Source: Salinimicrobium sp049680855
GTDB lineage: Bacteria > Bacteroidota > Bacteroidia > Flavobacteriales > Flavobacteriaceae
Length of the DNA: 64,000 nucleotides
Assembly (NCBI RefSeq): GCF_049680855.1
Contig: NZ_JBMPGS010000007.1
Coordinates: 56,229-120,228 of the forward strand
Reading direction: 5' to 3'
The notes under the pieces are model-generated. The model saw nothing but the letters and a program-made list of their open reading frames with translations, did no database searches and had not been told where the DNA came from. This document shows positions 35,150 through 44,686 of the stretch, in pieces. The number at the start of each line of letters is the position of its first letter. Position 1 is the first letter of the stretch. The position numbers were made by a program, and so were the translations under genes.

Positions 35150-35632
35150 ATGAAAAATATTAGAACCATATTATTTGTAGCCTTAGTTTCAGTCAGTTTA
35201 ACCGCTTGCTATGAAGATGATACCTGGCTTGAACAGAACATAGAAGAAACCGGAAGGAGTGTTCCAATGATAGCCAGTTTCACCACGTCAGATGAGGATT
35301 ATTCATCCGGGAATGAAATAACCCTGGATCTTAGATACTGGTCTAATGATGAAATTGCGCAGGTTGATTTTTTTGCACAGGTACAAGGACATCCTGAATT
35401 GGATGATCTTAGAGTCTATCCCTATGAGGAGGCCTATTCCGCGCAGAGCAGGACAGATTCACTTTTAATTACATATACTATTCCTGATGTGCCAAGTGGT
35501 ACAAGCTTCGGATTTCAGGTAGTGGTGAAAAATGAGAATGGACTTACTGCAAGCTCAAGTGAGGTAAGGGAAAGTCCTACAGGAGTTCCGGAAGGAAGAG
35601 ACGGTGGTGTTATAAATTTCCGGGTAGACTAA
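35150..35632 (+). CDS. Small lipoprotein of SusCD operon, unknown
   Basis: 160 residues with signal ending LVSVSLTAC. The rest (MIASFTTSDEDYSSGNEITLDLRYWSNDEIAQVDFFAQVQ...) is beta-rich and Ig-like, as in surface glycan- or peptide-binding lipoproteins of SusCD loci. It starts 12 bases after susD. It may be an additional surface ligand-binding component; no family recognised. Confidence 0.8.
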   Translation: MKNIRTILFVALVSVSLTACYEDDTWLEQNIEETGRSVPMIASFTTSDEDYSSGNEITLDLRYWSNDEIAQVDFFAQVQGHPELDDLRVYPYEEAYSAQSRTDSLLITYTIPDVPSGTSFGFQVVVKNENGLTASSSEVRESPTGVPEGRDGGVINFRVD

Positions 35633-35659
35633 TTTCTAATTGTACCTAAAACTTTAAAA

Positions 35660-36784
35660 ATGAAAAAAAATAAAATGATACTATCACACTTATTATTAAT
35701 CATGGGCATCATGATAGGAAGTTATTCCTGCTCAGGGGACGATTCCGGTAATTCTACAGACGACACAGTGGATCCGGAACCAGATCCTGTTGAGGTAAGT
35801 TATGAAATTCCCAAAGGTAAACCAGAGGATTTTGGTTTTGATCCTGATGCATTTCTTAAGGTTGACAGTCGTGCTTCTTTAATGGACAGGCTTCATAGTT
35901 TGTTAATCATTAGGAGGGACACCCTGATCTTTGAAAACTATTACAATGGATTTTCTGAAGGACAGGATAGCAACCTTAAATCTTCTTCAAAGAGTATTTT
36001 AAACCTGCTAATAGGAATAGCTATTGAAGAAGGCTTTATTAACAGCGTGGATGAAACTCTTTATCAATATGTGCCAGGGATCTTCAATGATGAGATGGAT
36101 CCGAGAAAAAAAGAAATTACTATAGAGCATTTGATGACCATGACCTCCGGATTGGAGTCTACAAGTTTGGATAATTATTCAGGTTGGACCAATAGTGATA
36201 ACTGGCTGGAATATGCCCTTGAATTACCTATGGAAGCAGATCCAGGCAACTGGTATGCTTATAGTACGGGTGACACACATCTGCTTTCTGCAATATTAAC
36301 GGAAGCGACCGGGATGAGTTCCCTAGAATTCGCACAGCAATATTTATATGAACCTATGGAAATTGAAGTGACCCGCTGGACTACAGATCCGCAGGGATAC
36401 AATGAAGGAGGGAACAATGTGTATGTGCAACCTTATGACCTGGCAAAAATAGGGATTATGGTAAAGAACGGAGGCGTATACAAGGATAAGCGTATTGTTT
36501 CGGAGGATTGGATAGAAAAGAGTATTGCATTCAAGGTAACTCCCCAGGGGATATCAAGACCTTTTGAAATAGAAGGATATGGTTATTTGTGGTGGCTTGT
36601 CAAGGCTAATGAATACAGCACCTATTCTGCCATTGGACATGGTGGGCAGTATATGATGACTATTCCGGAACTGGATATTATTATTGTTCTTACATCTCTA
36701 AGCCAGGGAACCACACCTGAAGCACATTTTACAAGTATTGCCAGTGTGGTAGAAGACTACATCCTTGGTGCGTTGGAAGAATAG
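35660..36784 (+). CDS. Serine hydrolase, beta-lactamase/S12 family lipoprotein
   Basis: 374 residues. Lipoprotein signal (IMIGSYSCSGDD) and an Asp/Glu/Pro linker are followed by a penicillin-binding-protein-like fold: nucleophile S-x-x-K in LKSSSKSILNLLIG, Tyr motif YSTG (YAYSTGDTHLLSAIL) and HGG in IGHGGQYMMTIP in place of KTG. S12 enzymes include D-aminopeptidases, DD-peptidases and esterases. With the D-amino-acid genes downstream, a D-specific peptidase or amidase acting at the cell surface is plausible; this is inference. Confidence 0.85.
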   Translation: MKKNKMILSHLLLIMGIMIGSYSCSGDDSGNSTDDTVDPEPDPVEVSYEIPKGKPEDFGFDPDAFLKVDSRASLMDRLHSLLIIRRDTLIFENYYNGFSEGQDSNLKSSSKSILNLLIGIAIEEGFINSVDETLYQYVPGIFNDEMDPRKKEITIEHLMTMTSGLESTSLDNYSGWTNSDNWLEYALELPMEADPGNWYAYSTGDTHLLSAILTEATGMSSLEFAQQYLYEPMEIEVTRWTTDPQGYNEGGNNVYVQPYDLAKIGIMVKNGGVYKDKRIVSEDWIEKSIAFKVTPQGISRPFEIEGYGYLWWLVKANEYSTYSAIGHGGQYMMTIPELDIIIVLTSLSQGTTPEAHFTSIASVVEDYILGALEE

Positions 36785-36822
36785 TCTAAGCCTGCCAATT
36801 TTTAACCAGAAAAATTTAAAAG

Positions 36823-38463
36823 ATGAAAAAAAATTATATCAACTTAACCAGAAGGTTGCCTTTACAAACTATCTTTCTGTTTATCCTTAGCATGGGAATA
36901 GTGATTTCCTGTTCCGATGATGACACTTTGGATGAAGTAGAGGAAGACCTTAGGCAGAATGCTGTAATTAGCTTTGAACCATCCTTTTTTGGTCAAAGTT
37001 TCTATACTGCGCCAGATTCAACACACACCTTTACGGTACAAATCAATAAAGGAGAAAGAAATGCTACTGAATTCAGGGTATATGAAAAGATCATGTCTAA
37101 CGGAGTTCTGGAGCAGGAGCGCACACCACTTTCAGCCTTCACTCAGCAATTAAGCGGAGCTGATGATGAGGAGATCCTTATAGAGTACCATGTTTCTGAC
37201 GAAAGAAAAAATAACGACAAGATCACATTGGAATTTATAGTTGATCAGGAAGAGGAATCTGTTTCTGAAGCTTTAGTTATAGAAGTTCAGGAAGAAGAAC
37301 CGGAGGAAGATCCAATTCAGGAAATCAATGATATTATATATTACACTCAACTTGCTTTGGGCGGGCAGGACAATACGCAGACAGGTAGCTTCTTTAATGT
37401 CGAAACGGCTACTGATTTTACCTTGCCAGAAGCAAGCAGTAATCAGGAACAAATAGATTTTGCCATGTTAGTCGGAGCTTCCACAGGAATTAATTTCCTT
37501 GTTCCGGCAAGCAGTGGATTCCAATATTTTGGTGCAGAAATAAGAGATGCTGTTTATGATGGCTGGGATACTAAAAATGATGGTGAATTCGTGAATATAG
37601 GAAATATTGATTCTCAAGAAGTCTTTGAAGGACTTGAATATTCTGCACAAATAATAGAAGCATTTGAAACTGCGAAAGCAAATATCGGAGATACACCGGG
37701 CTACGTGGAAAATGAAAACGGACCCGGAGACCGAATTAGACAGGTACAGGTAGGGGATGTTATTTTCTTTAGAAGCGAATCTGGAAATATTTCTGTACTT
37801 CTGGTCACTTCCATGCTTCCTGATACAGGAGGATTGGTGGAGTTCGAAATGAAAACGGCTGCCGATCCAAATGCTGAACCCCAGGACCCGGATGATGGAG
37901 ATGATGATGACGACAATGAAGATGGGGATATCGCTTATTTTGATGCGGTCGAAATTGGAGGACAGGAGCATACAGAGGTTGGTAGTTATTTTAATATTTC
38001 CAGCCAGTCTGCTTACAGTCTTCAAGATGCCACGGCGAATCAATCAGAGATTGACCTTATAATGTTGGTAGGGGCAAGTACCGGAGTTAACTTTCTGGCG
38101 CCTTCCAGCAGCGGATTGCAATATTTTGGATCAGAGATTGAAGATGCTGTATATTCAGGATGGACGACCAAAAATTCGGGACAGTTCCTAAATATTGGGA
38201 ATTCCGGAACAGCTGCTGTTTTTGAAGATATATCTTCAGGAGCAGAAATGCAGGCAGCCTTTGAAACAGCCCTTGCAGAAGTTGAGGATATGGATGGGTA
38301 TGTTGCTAATGAAAACGGACCAGGTGATCGCATTAGGCAGGTAGAGGTAGATGATGTTATCTTCTTCAAGGCACAGGACGGCACTTTAATAGTAATGAAG
38401 ATAAATCAATTAGCTACCGATAATGCCGGGTCTGTAGTATTCGAATTGAAGACAGTAAATTAG
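36823..38463 (+). CDS. Lipoprotein with two tandem repeat domains, unknown
   Basis: 546 residues. Lipoprotein signal (LSMGIVISCSDDD), an N-terminal ~150-residue acidic region, then two homologous ~170-residue domains separated by an Asp-rich linker. Shared blocks are LVGASTGINFL/LVGASTGVNFL, SSGFQYFG/SSGLQYFG, NENGPGDRIRQVQV/NENGPGDRIRQVEV and GDVIFF/DDVIFF. It probably binds ligand at the surface; the repeats may give avidity. It ends the first transcription unit, as a terminator follows. Confidence 0.85.
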   Translation: MKKNYINLTRRLPLQTIFLFILSMGIVISCSDDDTLDEVEEDLRQNAVISFEPSFFGQSFYTAPDSTHTFTVQINKGERNATEFRVYEKIMSNGVLEQERTPLSAFTQQLSGADDEEILIEYHVSDERKNNDKITLEFIVDQEEESVSEALVIEVQEEEPEEDPIQEINDIIYYTQLALGGQDNTQTGSFFNVETATDFTLPEASSNQEQIDFAMLVGASTGINFLVPASSGFQYFGAEIRDAVYDGWDTKNDGEFVNIGNIDSQEVFEGLEYSAQIIEAFETAKANIGDTPGYVENENGPGDRIRQVQVGDVIFFRSESGNISVLLVTSMLPDTGGLVEFEMKTAADPNAEPQDPDDGDDDDDNEDGDIAYFDAVEIGGQEHTEVGSYFNISSQSAYSLQDATANQSEIDLIMLVGASTGVNFLAPSSSGLQYFGSEIEDAVYSGWTTKNSGQFLNIGNSGTAAVFEDISSGAEMQAAFETALAEVEDMDGYVANENGPGDRIRQVEVDDVIFFKAQDGTLIVMKINQLATDNAGSVVFELKTVN

Positions 38464-38474
38464 CCAGAAGTAAG

Positions 38475-38515
38475 GAAGCCTGCCTGTGAAACCACAACGC
38501 AGGCTTCTTCTTTTC
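38475..38515 (+). terminator. Terminator between the two metabolic units
   Basis: GAAGCCTGC (38475-38483) pairs with GCAGGCTTC (38499-38507), followed by TTCTTTTCT. It splits the SusCD unit from the racemase/deacylase/GGT/oxidase unit, perhaps allowing partial read-through. Confidence 0.7.
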
Positions 38516-38541
38516 TATGTAAAATGTAAGGAAATTGAACT

Positions 38542-40092
38542 ATGAAATATTTTAAAAGCAATTTTTTACTTATTCTCCTAATCATTTTAGGAGTTTCTTG
38601 TAAAGAATCCCAGAGTGATAACAGAAACACGGCACAAAATGTCGAGCAGGAGGAGGAGCCAATTGTAGCCAGTATTTTAAATGATGAGGAATCCTTCTAT
38701 TATGTAAATTTTGAAAATTATCCTGAAAGGGATAAAAGCCTTCCTATAGGGGTTTTTGATTCTGGTACTGGTGGTTTAACTGTTTTAGACGCCCTTGTAA
38801 ATTTTGATAAATACAATAATGGCAACAAAGAGCAAGGAAGTGATAACCTACCAGATTTTACTGCAGAAAAATTCATCTATCTCGCAGATCAGGCAAATAT
38901 GCCCTACGGGAATTATTCCAGTGAAGAAAAAACAGCACTTTTAGTGGAGCACATCATTAAAGATACCCAGTTCTTACTTTCCAACAAATACTATAGGGAA
39001 GGGGAACAGGACTATCAGGAGGATAAACAACCTGTCAAATCTATAGTAATAGCTTGTAATACGGCTACAGCATATGGTAGTGAATTTATACGTGAATTCG
39101 TGGATCAAACTGGTATTGATCTAAAAGTAATTGGTGTTATTGATGCAGGAGCGCGAGGTACCCTCGCTACTTTTGAGAAGAATGAGAATGGATCCATAGG
39201 GGTTATGGCCACTGTAGGCACTATTGCGTCCAAGGGATATGAAAACACCCTCTTAAAAGTGAAGAATGAGTTGGGTTATACTGGTGACATTCAGGTTTTT
39301 AACCAGGGAGGACACGGAATTGCCGAAGCAGTGGACGAAGAACCCGACTTTATAAACCGGGAGTTGGATGAGCCCCGGGAGGATTATCGTGGACCTTCAT
39401 TGGACAATGCGGAATTCCGAATAGATAAAACTTTAATGGACGTATATAATTTTGATTTTGACCATGGGAAAATGTTGTGCGACAATAAAAACACAGATGA
39501 TTGTCAAATACTTCAAATCAATGATTCAGAAAATTATGTAAGGTATCATTTGGTTAGTCTTCTGGAAAAGATAAGAACGGCAGAGAATCCCCAGCCTCTA
39601 AAAGCCATCGTTTTAGGCTGTACACATTATCCCTATCTTACTTCTGAAATAGATGAGGTACTGGATGAATTGTACAATTATCAAAAGGACGGAGAATATA
39701 TCTACCGTGAGTTTATGCAGGAGGATATTTCAATTGTAGATCCTGCGGTAAACGTGGCAGACGAGCTTTATTTGTATATGAAGGAACAGGATCTATTTAA
39801 TCCAGCCGGGGACATGAATAACTCTGAATTTTACATTAGCGTACCCAATACTAAAAATCCAAATGTGAAGGTAGATGAAAAAGGGCGTTTTCCCTATGAG
39901 TACAAGTATGGAAGAACAGAGGGGGAAATTCAGGAATACGTGCAGGTGGTACCTTTTAGTAAAAATAATATTTCTGAAGAAACTCTGGACCGATTTAAAA
40001 GTTCCATTCCTCAAACCTATAGTTTAATTGAAGAGTTTAACCGTTCAAACCCAAAAGCTGGTTACCTGCAAACTTCAGCTAGAATTCAATAG
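38542..40092 (+). CDS. Glutamate-racemase-like lipoprotein
   Basis: 516 residues, far longer than MurI (~270). A lipoprotein signal (LLIILGVSCKESQ) is followed by an Asp/Glu racemase fold: PIGVFDSGTGGLTVL (catalytic Asp), ADQANMPYGNYS, VIACNTATAYG (first catalytic Cys), GVIDAGARGTLATF, GVMATVGTIAS and VLGCTHYPYLTSE (second Cys and His). Extra segments lie between motifs and at the C-terminus. MurI works in the cytoplasm making D-glutamate for peptidoglycan; an exported, lipid-anchored version next to a D-aminoacylase, GGT and D-amino-acid oxidase suggests conversion of D- and L-glutamate from an external polymer or peptide. All catalytic residues appear kept. Confidence 0.85.
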   Translation: MKYFKSNFLLILLIILGVSCKESQSDNRNTAQNVEQEEEPIVASILNDEESFYYVNFENYPERDKSLPIGVFDSGTGGLTVLDALVNFDKYNNGNKEQGSDNLPDFTAEKFIYLADQANMPYGNYSSEEKTALLVEHIIKDTQFLLSNKYYREGEQDYQEDKQPVKSIVIACNTATAYGSEFIREFVDQTGIDLKVIGVIDAGARGTLATFEKNENGSIGVMATVGTIASKGYENTLLKVKNELGYTGDIQVFNQGGHGIAEAVDEEPDFINRELDEPREDYRGPSLDNAEFRIDKTLMDVYNFDFDHGKMLCDNKNTDDCQILQINDSENYVRYHLVSLLEKIRTAENPQPLKAIVLGCTHYPYLTSEIDEVLDELYNYQKDGEYIYREFMQEDISIVDPAVNVADELYLYMKEQDLFNPAGDMNNSEFYISVPNTKNPNVKVDEKGRFPYEYKYGRTEGEIQEYVQVVPFSKNNISEETLDRFKSSIPQTYSLIEEFNRSNPKAGYLQTSARIQ

Positions 40093-40093
40093 A

Positions 40094-41683
40094 ATGAGAA
40101 AAATAAAAAGAAATAGTCGTCATATTTTAGTGGCCTCTTTTGCCCTTTTTTTCTGCACTGCTTTAAAAGCTCAAAATGACCTGGATCTTCTTATAACAGG
40201 AGCTAAAGTTTTCCTTGGTAAGGATTTTAAAAACTTAGATGTAGGTATAAAGGGAGAGAAAATAGTTTACGTAGGTGTTTCACAGAAAAAAATGAGTGCC
40301 AACCACTCTGTAGACGGCAGTGGTTTCATACTTTCCCCCGGTTTTATAGACCCACACACTCATTTAACTTATGATCTTTCCAGGGAAGATCGCAAGGAAA
40401 ACCTGCCTTACCTTATGCAGGGGGTAACTACTATAGTAACAGGGAATGATGGTTCCAGCCCGATCTTTATTGGTGATAAGCTTCAGGAATGGGAAAAGAA
40501 CGGAATAGGTACCAATGCGGCATTACTTATAGGACATGGTTCGGTAAGAAAAGAGGTATTGGGACTTGATGATGTACAACCTACCGCAGGGGAGCTGGAG
40601 GAAATGAAATCTTTGGTTGCCCGCGCAATGGAAGAAGGAGCCTTTGGGATTTCCACAGGATTGTTTTATTCTCCGGGAAGTTATTCGAATACAGAAGAAG
40701 TTATTGAACTCTCCAAAGTAGCTTCAAAGTACGGAGGGATCTACGATACCCACATGAGGGATGAAAGCAGTTATACTATAGGTCTTATAAAATCTATAGA
40801 GGAGGTTCTCGAAATTGCAGAAAAAGCTTCAATTCCGGTACATATTTCCCACATAAAAGCCTTAGGAAAAGATGTATGGGGCAAAAGTGATGAAGTAATA
40901 AAGATGATAGAAGATGCACAGCAACAGGGATTGGAGGTAACTGCCAATCAATATCCTTACCCTGCATCTAGGACAAATCTAATTTCGGCAGTTATTCCCC
41001 GTTGGGCAGAAGATGGTGGGTATAAATCCCTATTACAACGATTTGACGACAATTCAATTCGGGACAGTTTACAGGCAGGGATTAAGGAAAATATCAGGAG
41101 AAGGGGAGGTCCCGAAACTCTTGTCTTTTCTTCTGCTGAAGATTCTTTACTGAATGGCCGTTCCCTCGAAGAAATTGCAGAAAGCTGGCAAATTAATCCT
41201 TCTCAAGCCGTGATAAAAGCCCTGCGAGAGGATGAAGGTATAAGAGTCGTCAGTTATAACATGACTGATGAAGATCTCCGAAACTTCATGCGTCAAGATT
41301 GGGTTATGACCGGGTCTGACGGCACTTCCGGACACCCCAGGAAATATGGTTCTTTCTCTGTAAAAATGAGAAAATTCTATGGGGAAGATAAAATTATGGA
41401 TCTGCCATTTTTACTCCACAATCAGTCTGCTCTGGTGGCAGAGACCTTCGGAATTGAAAAAAGGGGAAAAATAGAAGAAGGTTATTATGCCGACCTGATT
41501 CTTTTTAAACCGCAAGAGGTAAAGGATCGTGCTACTTTTGACGAGCCATCACAACTTTCCAGCGGAATGTTCCTGGTGGTGGTGAATGGAAAAGTAGTCA
41601 TTAAAGACGGGGAATTTATAGGAGAACTTGCTGGAAAATCTTTGCGTAAAAAACAGAATAAGAAAAATCAAACAAAAAAATAA
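40094..41683 (+). CDS. N-acyl-D-amino-acid deacylase family amidohydrolase, secreted
   Basis: 529 residues from the ATG at 40094, where the signal peptide starts (RHILVASFALFFCTALKAQ). D-aminoacylase signatures: DLLITGAKVFLGKDFKNLDVGIKGEKIVYVG, metal ligands in FIDPHTHLTYD, QGVTTIVTGNDGSS, AFGISTGLFYSPGSYSNTEEVIELSKVASKYGGIYDTHMRDE, VHISHIKALG and the late MTGSDGTSGHPR (catalytic Asp). It hydrolyses N-acyl-D-amino acids to free D-amino acids, likely in the periplasm. Its ATG is 2 bases past the racemase stop and its stop overlaps the GGT start, so the three genes are coupled. Confidence 0.9.
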   Translation: MRKIKRNSRHILVASFALFFCTALKAQNDLDLLITGAKVFLGKDFKNLDVGIKGEKIVYVGVSQKKMSANHSVDGSGFILSPGFIDPHTHLTYDLSREDRKENLPYLMQGVTTIVTGNDGSSPIFIGDKLQEWEKNGIGTNAALLIGHGSVRKEVLGLDDVQPTAGELEEMKSLVARAMEEGAFGISTGLFYSPGSYSNTEEVIELSKVASKYGGIYDTHMRDESSYTIGLIKSIEEVLEIAEKASIPVHISHIKALGKDVWGKSDEVIKMIEDAQQQGLEVTANQYPYPASRTNLISAVIPRWAEDGGYKSLLQRFDDNSIRDSLQAGIKENIRRRGGPETLVFSSAEDSLLNGRSLEEIAESWQINPSQAVIKALREDEGIRVVSYNMTDEDLRNFMRQDWVMTGSDGTSGHPRKYGSFSVKMRKFYGEDKIMDLPFLLHNQSALVAETFGIEKRGKIEEGYYADLILFKPQEVKDRATFDEPSQLSSGMFLVVVNGKVVIKDGEFIGELAGKSLRKKQNKKNQTKK

Positions 41684-43404
41684 TGATTAAAAAATTCAAA
41701 TTGCTAACCTACTTGTTTATTGCGATAAGTGTAGCGGGGTGTGCTGATTTTAAATTATTTAAAGAAACTGATTCCAGTGGAAAAACAGCCATTGCAAAAA
41801 AAGGAATGGTGGTGACCGCTCATCCAGAAGCTTCCAGGGTGGGTTATGAAATTTTAAAGGATGGAGGTAATGCCATAGACGCTATGGTAGGAGTACACTT
41901 TGCCCTTGCCGTGGTATATCCATCTGCGGGGAATCTCGGTGGTGGCGGCTTTTTGATGTACAGGGAAAATACAGGAGAGATTTCTTCCCTGGATTTTAGG
42001 GAAATGGCTCCGGGAGCAGCGCATGAAGATATGTATCTGGATGAGCAGGGCAATGTAATTGATGGGGAAAGTTTATATGGGCAAAAAGCATCCGGGGTGC
42101 CAGGTTCTGTGGATGGCATGTTTACAGCACATGAAAAATTGGGATCAATGCCTCTGGAGAGGTTAATAGACCCCGCCATTCAATTGGCACAAGAAGGATT
42201 TAAAATTACTGCACACCAGGCCGGGAACTACAATAATTTAAAGGATAGGTTTTTAGAAAACAACCGAAATCCTGGTACGGTTACTTTAATCAAAAACGAA
42301 GAGTGGCAGGAAGGTGATCTTCTGGTCCAGGAGGATCTGGCCAGGACCCTTACCCGCATAAAAGATAATGGAAGGGCAGGTTTTTATGAAGGAGAAACTG
42401 CAGAACTGCTTGTTGCAGAAATGAAGGCAGGGAATGGGATAATCACTATGGAAGACCTAAAGAATTATAAATCTGTATGGAGGGAACCTGTTACAGGGAA
42501 TTACCGAGGTCATAAAGTATATAGTATGGCACCTTCCAGTAGCGGTGGCATTGCCTTGATTCAACTTCTGAAAATGTCGGAACATTTTCCGTTACGGGAT
42601 TATGGTTCCAAAACAGCCACAACAATTCATCTAATGACAGAGATGGAAAGAAGGGTTTATGCAGACAGGGCAGAGCATCTAGGTGATTCCGATTTTTGGG
42701 ATGTGCCATTTAATGAACTTTTGAATGATAATTATATAACAGATAGAGTAAATGAAATTAATCTGGAGAGTTCAACTAACAGTGAGAACGTAAGGCCAAT
42801 GGAATTGGATAATATTACTGAAAGTGAAGAAACCACGCATTATTCAATTATTGATACCGAAGGAAATGCGGTATCATTGACCACCACTATAAATTCGGCA
42901 TACGGATCTAAAGTTTTTGTAGAAGGGGCAGGCTTTTTAATGAATAATGAAATGGACGATTTTAGCAGCAAACCCGGAGTCCCTAATAAATATGGTTTAT
43001 TGGGAGGGGCTGCAAACTCGATACAGCCTGGGAAACGAATGTTAAGTGCCATGACACCAACCATTGTTGAGAAAGATGGGGAGTTGTATATGGTGGTTGG
43101 TACACCTGGCGGATCTACTATTATTACTTCAGTTTATCAAACTATAGTAAATGTAATAGACCATAATATGAGTATGACAGAAGCCGTTTCAGAAAAGAGG
43201 TTCCATCACCAATGGAAACCAGATCAAATTTTCATTGAAGAAGGCGCTATAGAAGAAAATGTCATCAATGAATTAAACAGTATGGGGCATAAGGTAAAAA
43301 GGCGAAGCTCTATAGGAAAGGTTGATGCCATTTTAATTAGGCCAAATGGTTCTTTTGAAGGTGCCGCAGATCCTCGTGGGGATGATTGGGCTATTGGTCT
43401 ATAA
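41683..43404 (+). CDS. Gamma-glutamyltranspeptidase lipoprotein
   Basis: 573 residues. Lipoprotein signal (LFIAISVAGCADF), GGT N-terminal half (GMVVTAHPEASRVGYEILKDGGNAIDAMVGVHFALAVVYPSAGNLGGGGFL) and the autocleavage/nucleophile Thr in ESEETTHYSIIDTEGNAVSLTTTIN, with the oxyanion MAPSSSGGIAL and the late GTPGGSTIITSV. It removes or transfers gamma-glutamyl groups from glutathione or poly-gamma-glutamate. The lipid anchor places it in the periplasm or at the surface. ATG overlaps the previous stop (TAATG). Confidence 0.92.
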   Translation: MIKKFKLLTYLFIAISVAGCADFKLFKETDSSGKTAIAKKGMVVTAHPEASRVGYEILKDGGNAIDAMVGVHFALAVVYPSAGNLGGGGFLMYRENTGEISSLDFREMAPGAAHEDMYLDEQGNVIDGESLYGQKASGVPGSVDGMFTAHEKLGSMPLERLIDPAIQLAQEGFKITAHQAGNYNNLKDRFLENNRNPGTVTLIKNEEWQEGDLLVQEDLARTLTRIKDNGRAGFYEGETAELLVAEMKAGNGIITMEDLKNYKSVWREPVTGNYRGHKVYSMAPSSSGGIALIQLLKMSEHFPLRDYGSKTATTIHLMTEMERRVYADRAEHLGDSDFWDVPFNELLNDNYITDRVNEINLESSTNSENVRPMELDNITESEETTHYSIIDTEGNAVSLTTTINSAYGSKVFVEGAGFLMNNEMDDFSSKPGVPNKYGLLGGAANSIQPGKRMLSAMTPTIVEKDGELYMVVGTPGGSTIITSVYQTIVNVIDHNMSMTEAVSEKRFHHQWKPDQIFIEEGAIEENVINELNSMGHKVKRRSSIGKVDAILIRPNGSFEGAADPRGDDWAIGL

Positions 43405-43444
43405 TGATTTTAGAAAAATTTTTCCCGATTTAAAAAACATCATT

Positions 43445-44686
43445 TTGAAAAAAGTTGTCATTATTGGTGGTGGGATTTCTGGTTTATGTTCCGCCTACTA
43501 TTTAGTTAAAGAAGGATATGAGGTAACTCTTCTGGAGAAGAAAGATTTATCAGAAGGAGCCTCCGTCGTTAATGCAGGATATAACACACCCCGTCATATA
43601 ATTCCACTAGCGGCCCCTGGAATGGTAAACCAGGGATTAAAGTGGATGTGGAAAAGTACAAGTCCATTCTACATTAAACCGAGATGGGATCTTGAATTTT
43701 TTGATTGGGCATGGAAATTTAAAAAGTCGTCCACTAAAGCCCATGTGGAGCGATCAATTCCTGTTTTGAAAGAAATCAGTCTTAAAAGCAATACACTTTA
43801 TGAAGAAATTCTTGAAACTGTGGATTTTGATACACATTATAGGAAAGATGGACTTCTAACAGTATTCCAAACAGAAAAAGCTAAAAAGACAGAAATTGAA
43901 AAAGGGAAAAAGATCCAATCCGAAAACCTTGATGTGGAAGTACTGTCCAAAAATGAAGTTTTGGACATGCAACCTGTTCTTGATGAAAAAATCTTAGGTG
44001 CAGTTTATTATAAATGTGATGCCCATTCTACTCCAGGTGACTTCATAAATCGCTTTGGTGATTGGCTGGCAAGGAATGGGGTCAATTTAAATTTTAATGA
44101 AGAAGTCACAGAGCTGGTAAAAGAAGGAAATAACATAATTGGAGTTAAAACGAATAGTACATATTACGAAGCCGATTTATTCGTGCTAGCGGCTGGCAGT
44201 TGGTCTCCCCAACTTGCCAAAAAGCTGGGGTTAAATATTCCTATTCAGGGAGGAAAAGGTTATAGCCTGGATGTCTTTAGGGAAACCGGTATAACTTTAC
44301 CGGCCATATTAGCCGAATCGAAAGTGGCCGTCACGCCAATGAACGGATTTACCCGGTTTGCAGGTACCATGGAATTTTCTGGGAACAATAATATTATTAG
44401 AAAAGAGAGAGTGAGGGCAATAGCAAGAGCAGCACAAAATTATTATAAGAATATCGAACTCACCGGAAAAGAAATGGAAAGCGCCCGATCAGGTTTACGT
44501 CCAGTTTCTCCTGATGGGTTACCCTTTATTGGTAAAACTTCCCATTATGATAATCTTATTATAGCGGCAGGTCATGCTATGATAGGATGGAGTCTCGGAG
44601 CAATAACAGGAAAATTAATTAGTCAAATTGCTACAAACCAAAAGCCTTTAGTAAATCTTGATCCATTTAAACCCGAAAGATTCTGA
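43445..44686 (+). CDS. FAD-dependent D-amino-acid oxidoreductase (DadA-like)
   Basis: About 414 residues from a TTG at 43445; the frame is open to 43346 but the longer part overlaps GGT and lacks sense as an N-terminus. The Rossmann motif (KKVVIIGGGISGLCSAYYLVKEGYEVTLLEKKD) is at the very start. DAO family features follow: GYNTPRHIIPLAAPGMV, VLAAGSWSPQLAKKLGLNIPIQGGKGYS and SARSGLRPVSPDGLPFIG, GHAMIGWSLGAITG. It lacks a signal peptide, so free D-amino acids would be deaminated in the cytoplasm to 2-oxo acids. It closes the operon. Confidence 0.9.
   Translation: MKKVVIIGGGISGLCSAYYLVKEGYEVTLLEKKDLSEGASVVNAGYNTPRHIIPLAAPGMVNQGLKWMWKSTSPFYIKPRWDLEFFDWAWKFKKSSTKAHVERSIPVLKEISLKSNTLYEEILETVDFDTHYRKDGLLTVFQTEKAKKTEIEKGKKIQSENLDVEVLSKNEVLDMQPVLDEKILGAVYYKCDAHSTPGDFINRFGDWLARNGVNLNFNEEVTELVKEGNNIIGVKTNSTYYEADLFVLAAGSWSPQLAKKLGLNIPIQGGKGYSLDVFRETGITLPAILAESKVAVTPMNGFTRFAGTMEFSGNNNIIRKERVRAIARAAQNYYKNIELTGKEMESARSGLRPVSPDGLPFIGKTSHYDNLIIAAGHAMIGWSLGAITGKLISQIATNQKPLVNLDPFKPERF

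Noticed and set aside
37468..38384. Minus-strand frames in the tandem-repeat lipoprotein gene
   Set aside because: Shadows; the duplicated plus-strand domains explain their similarity.
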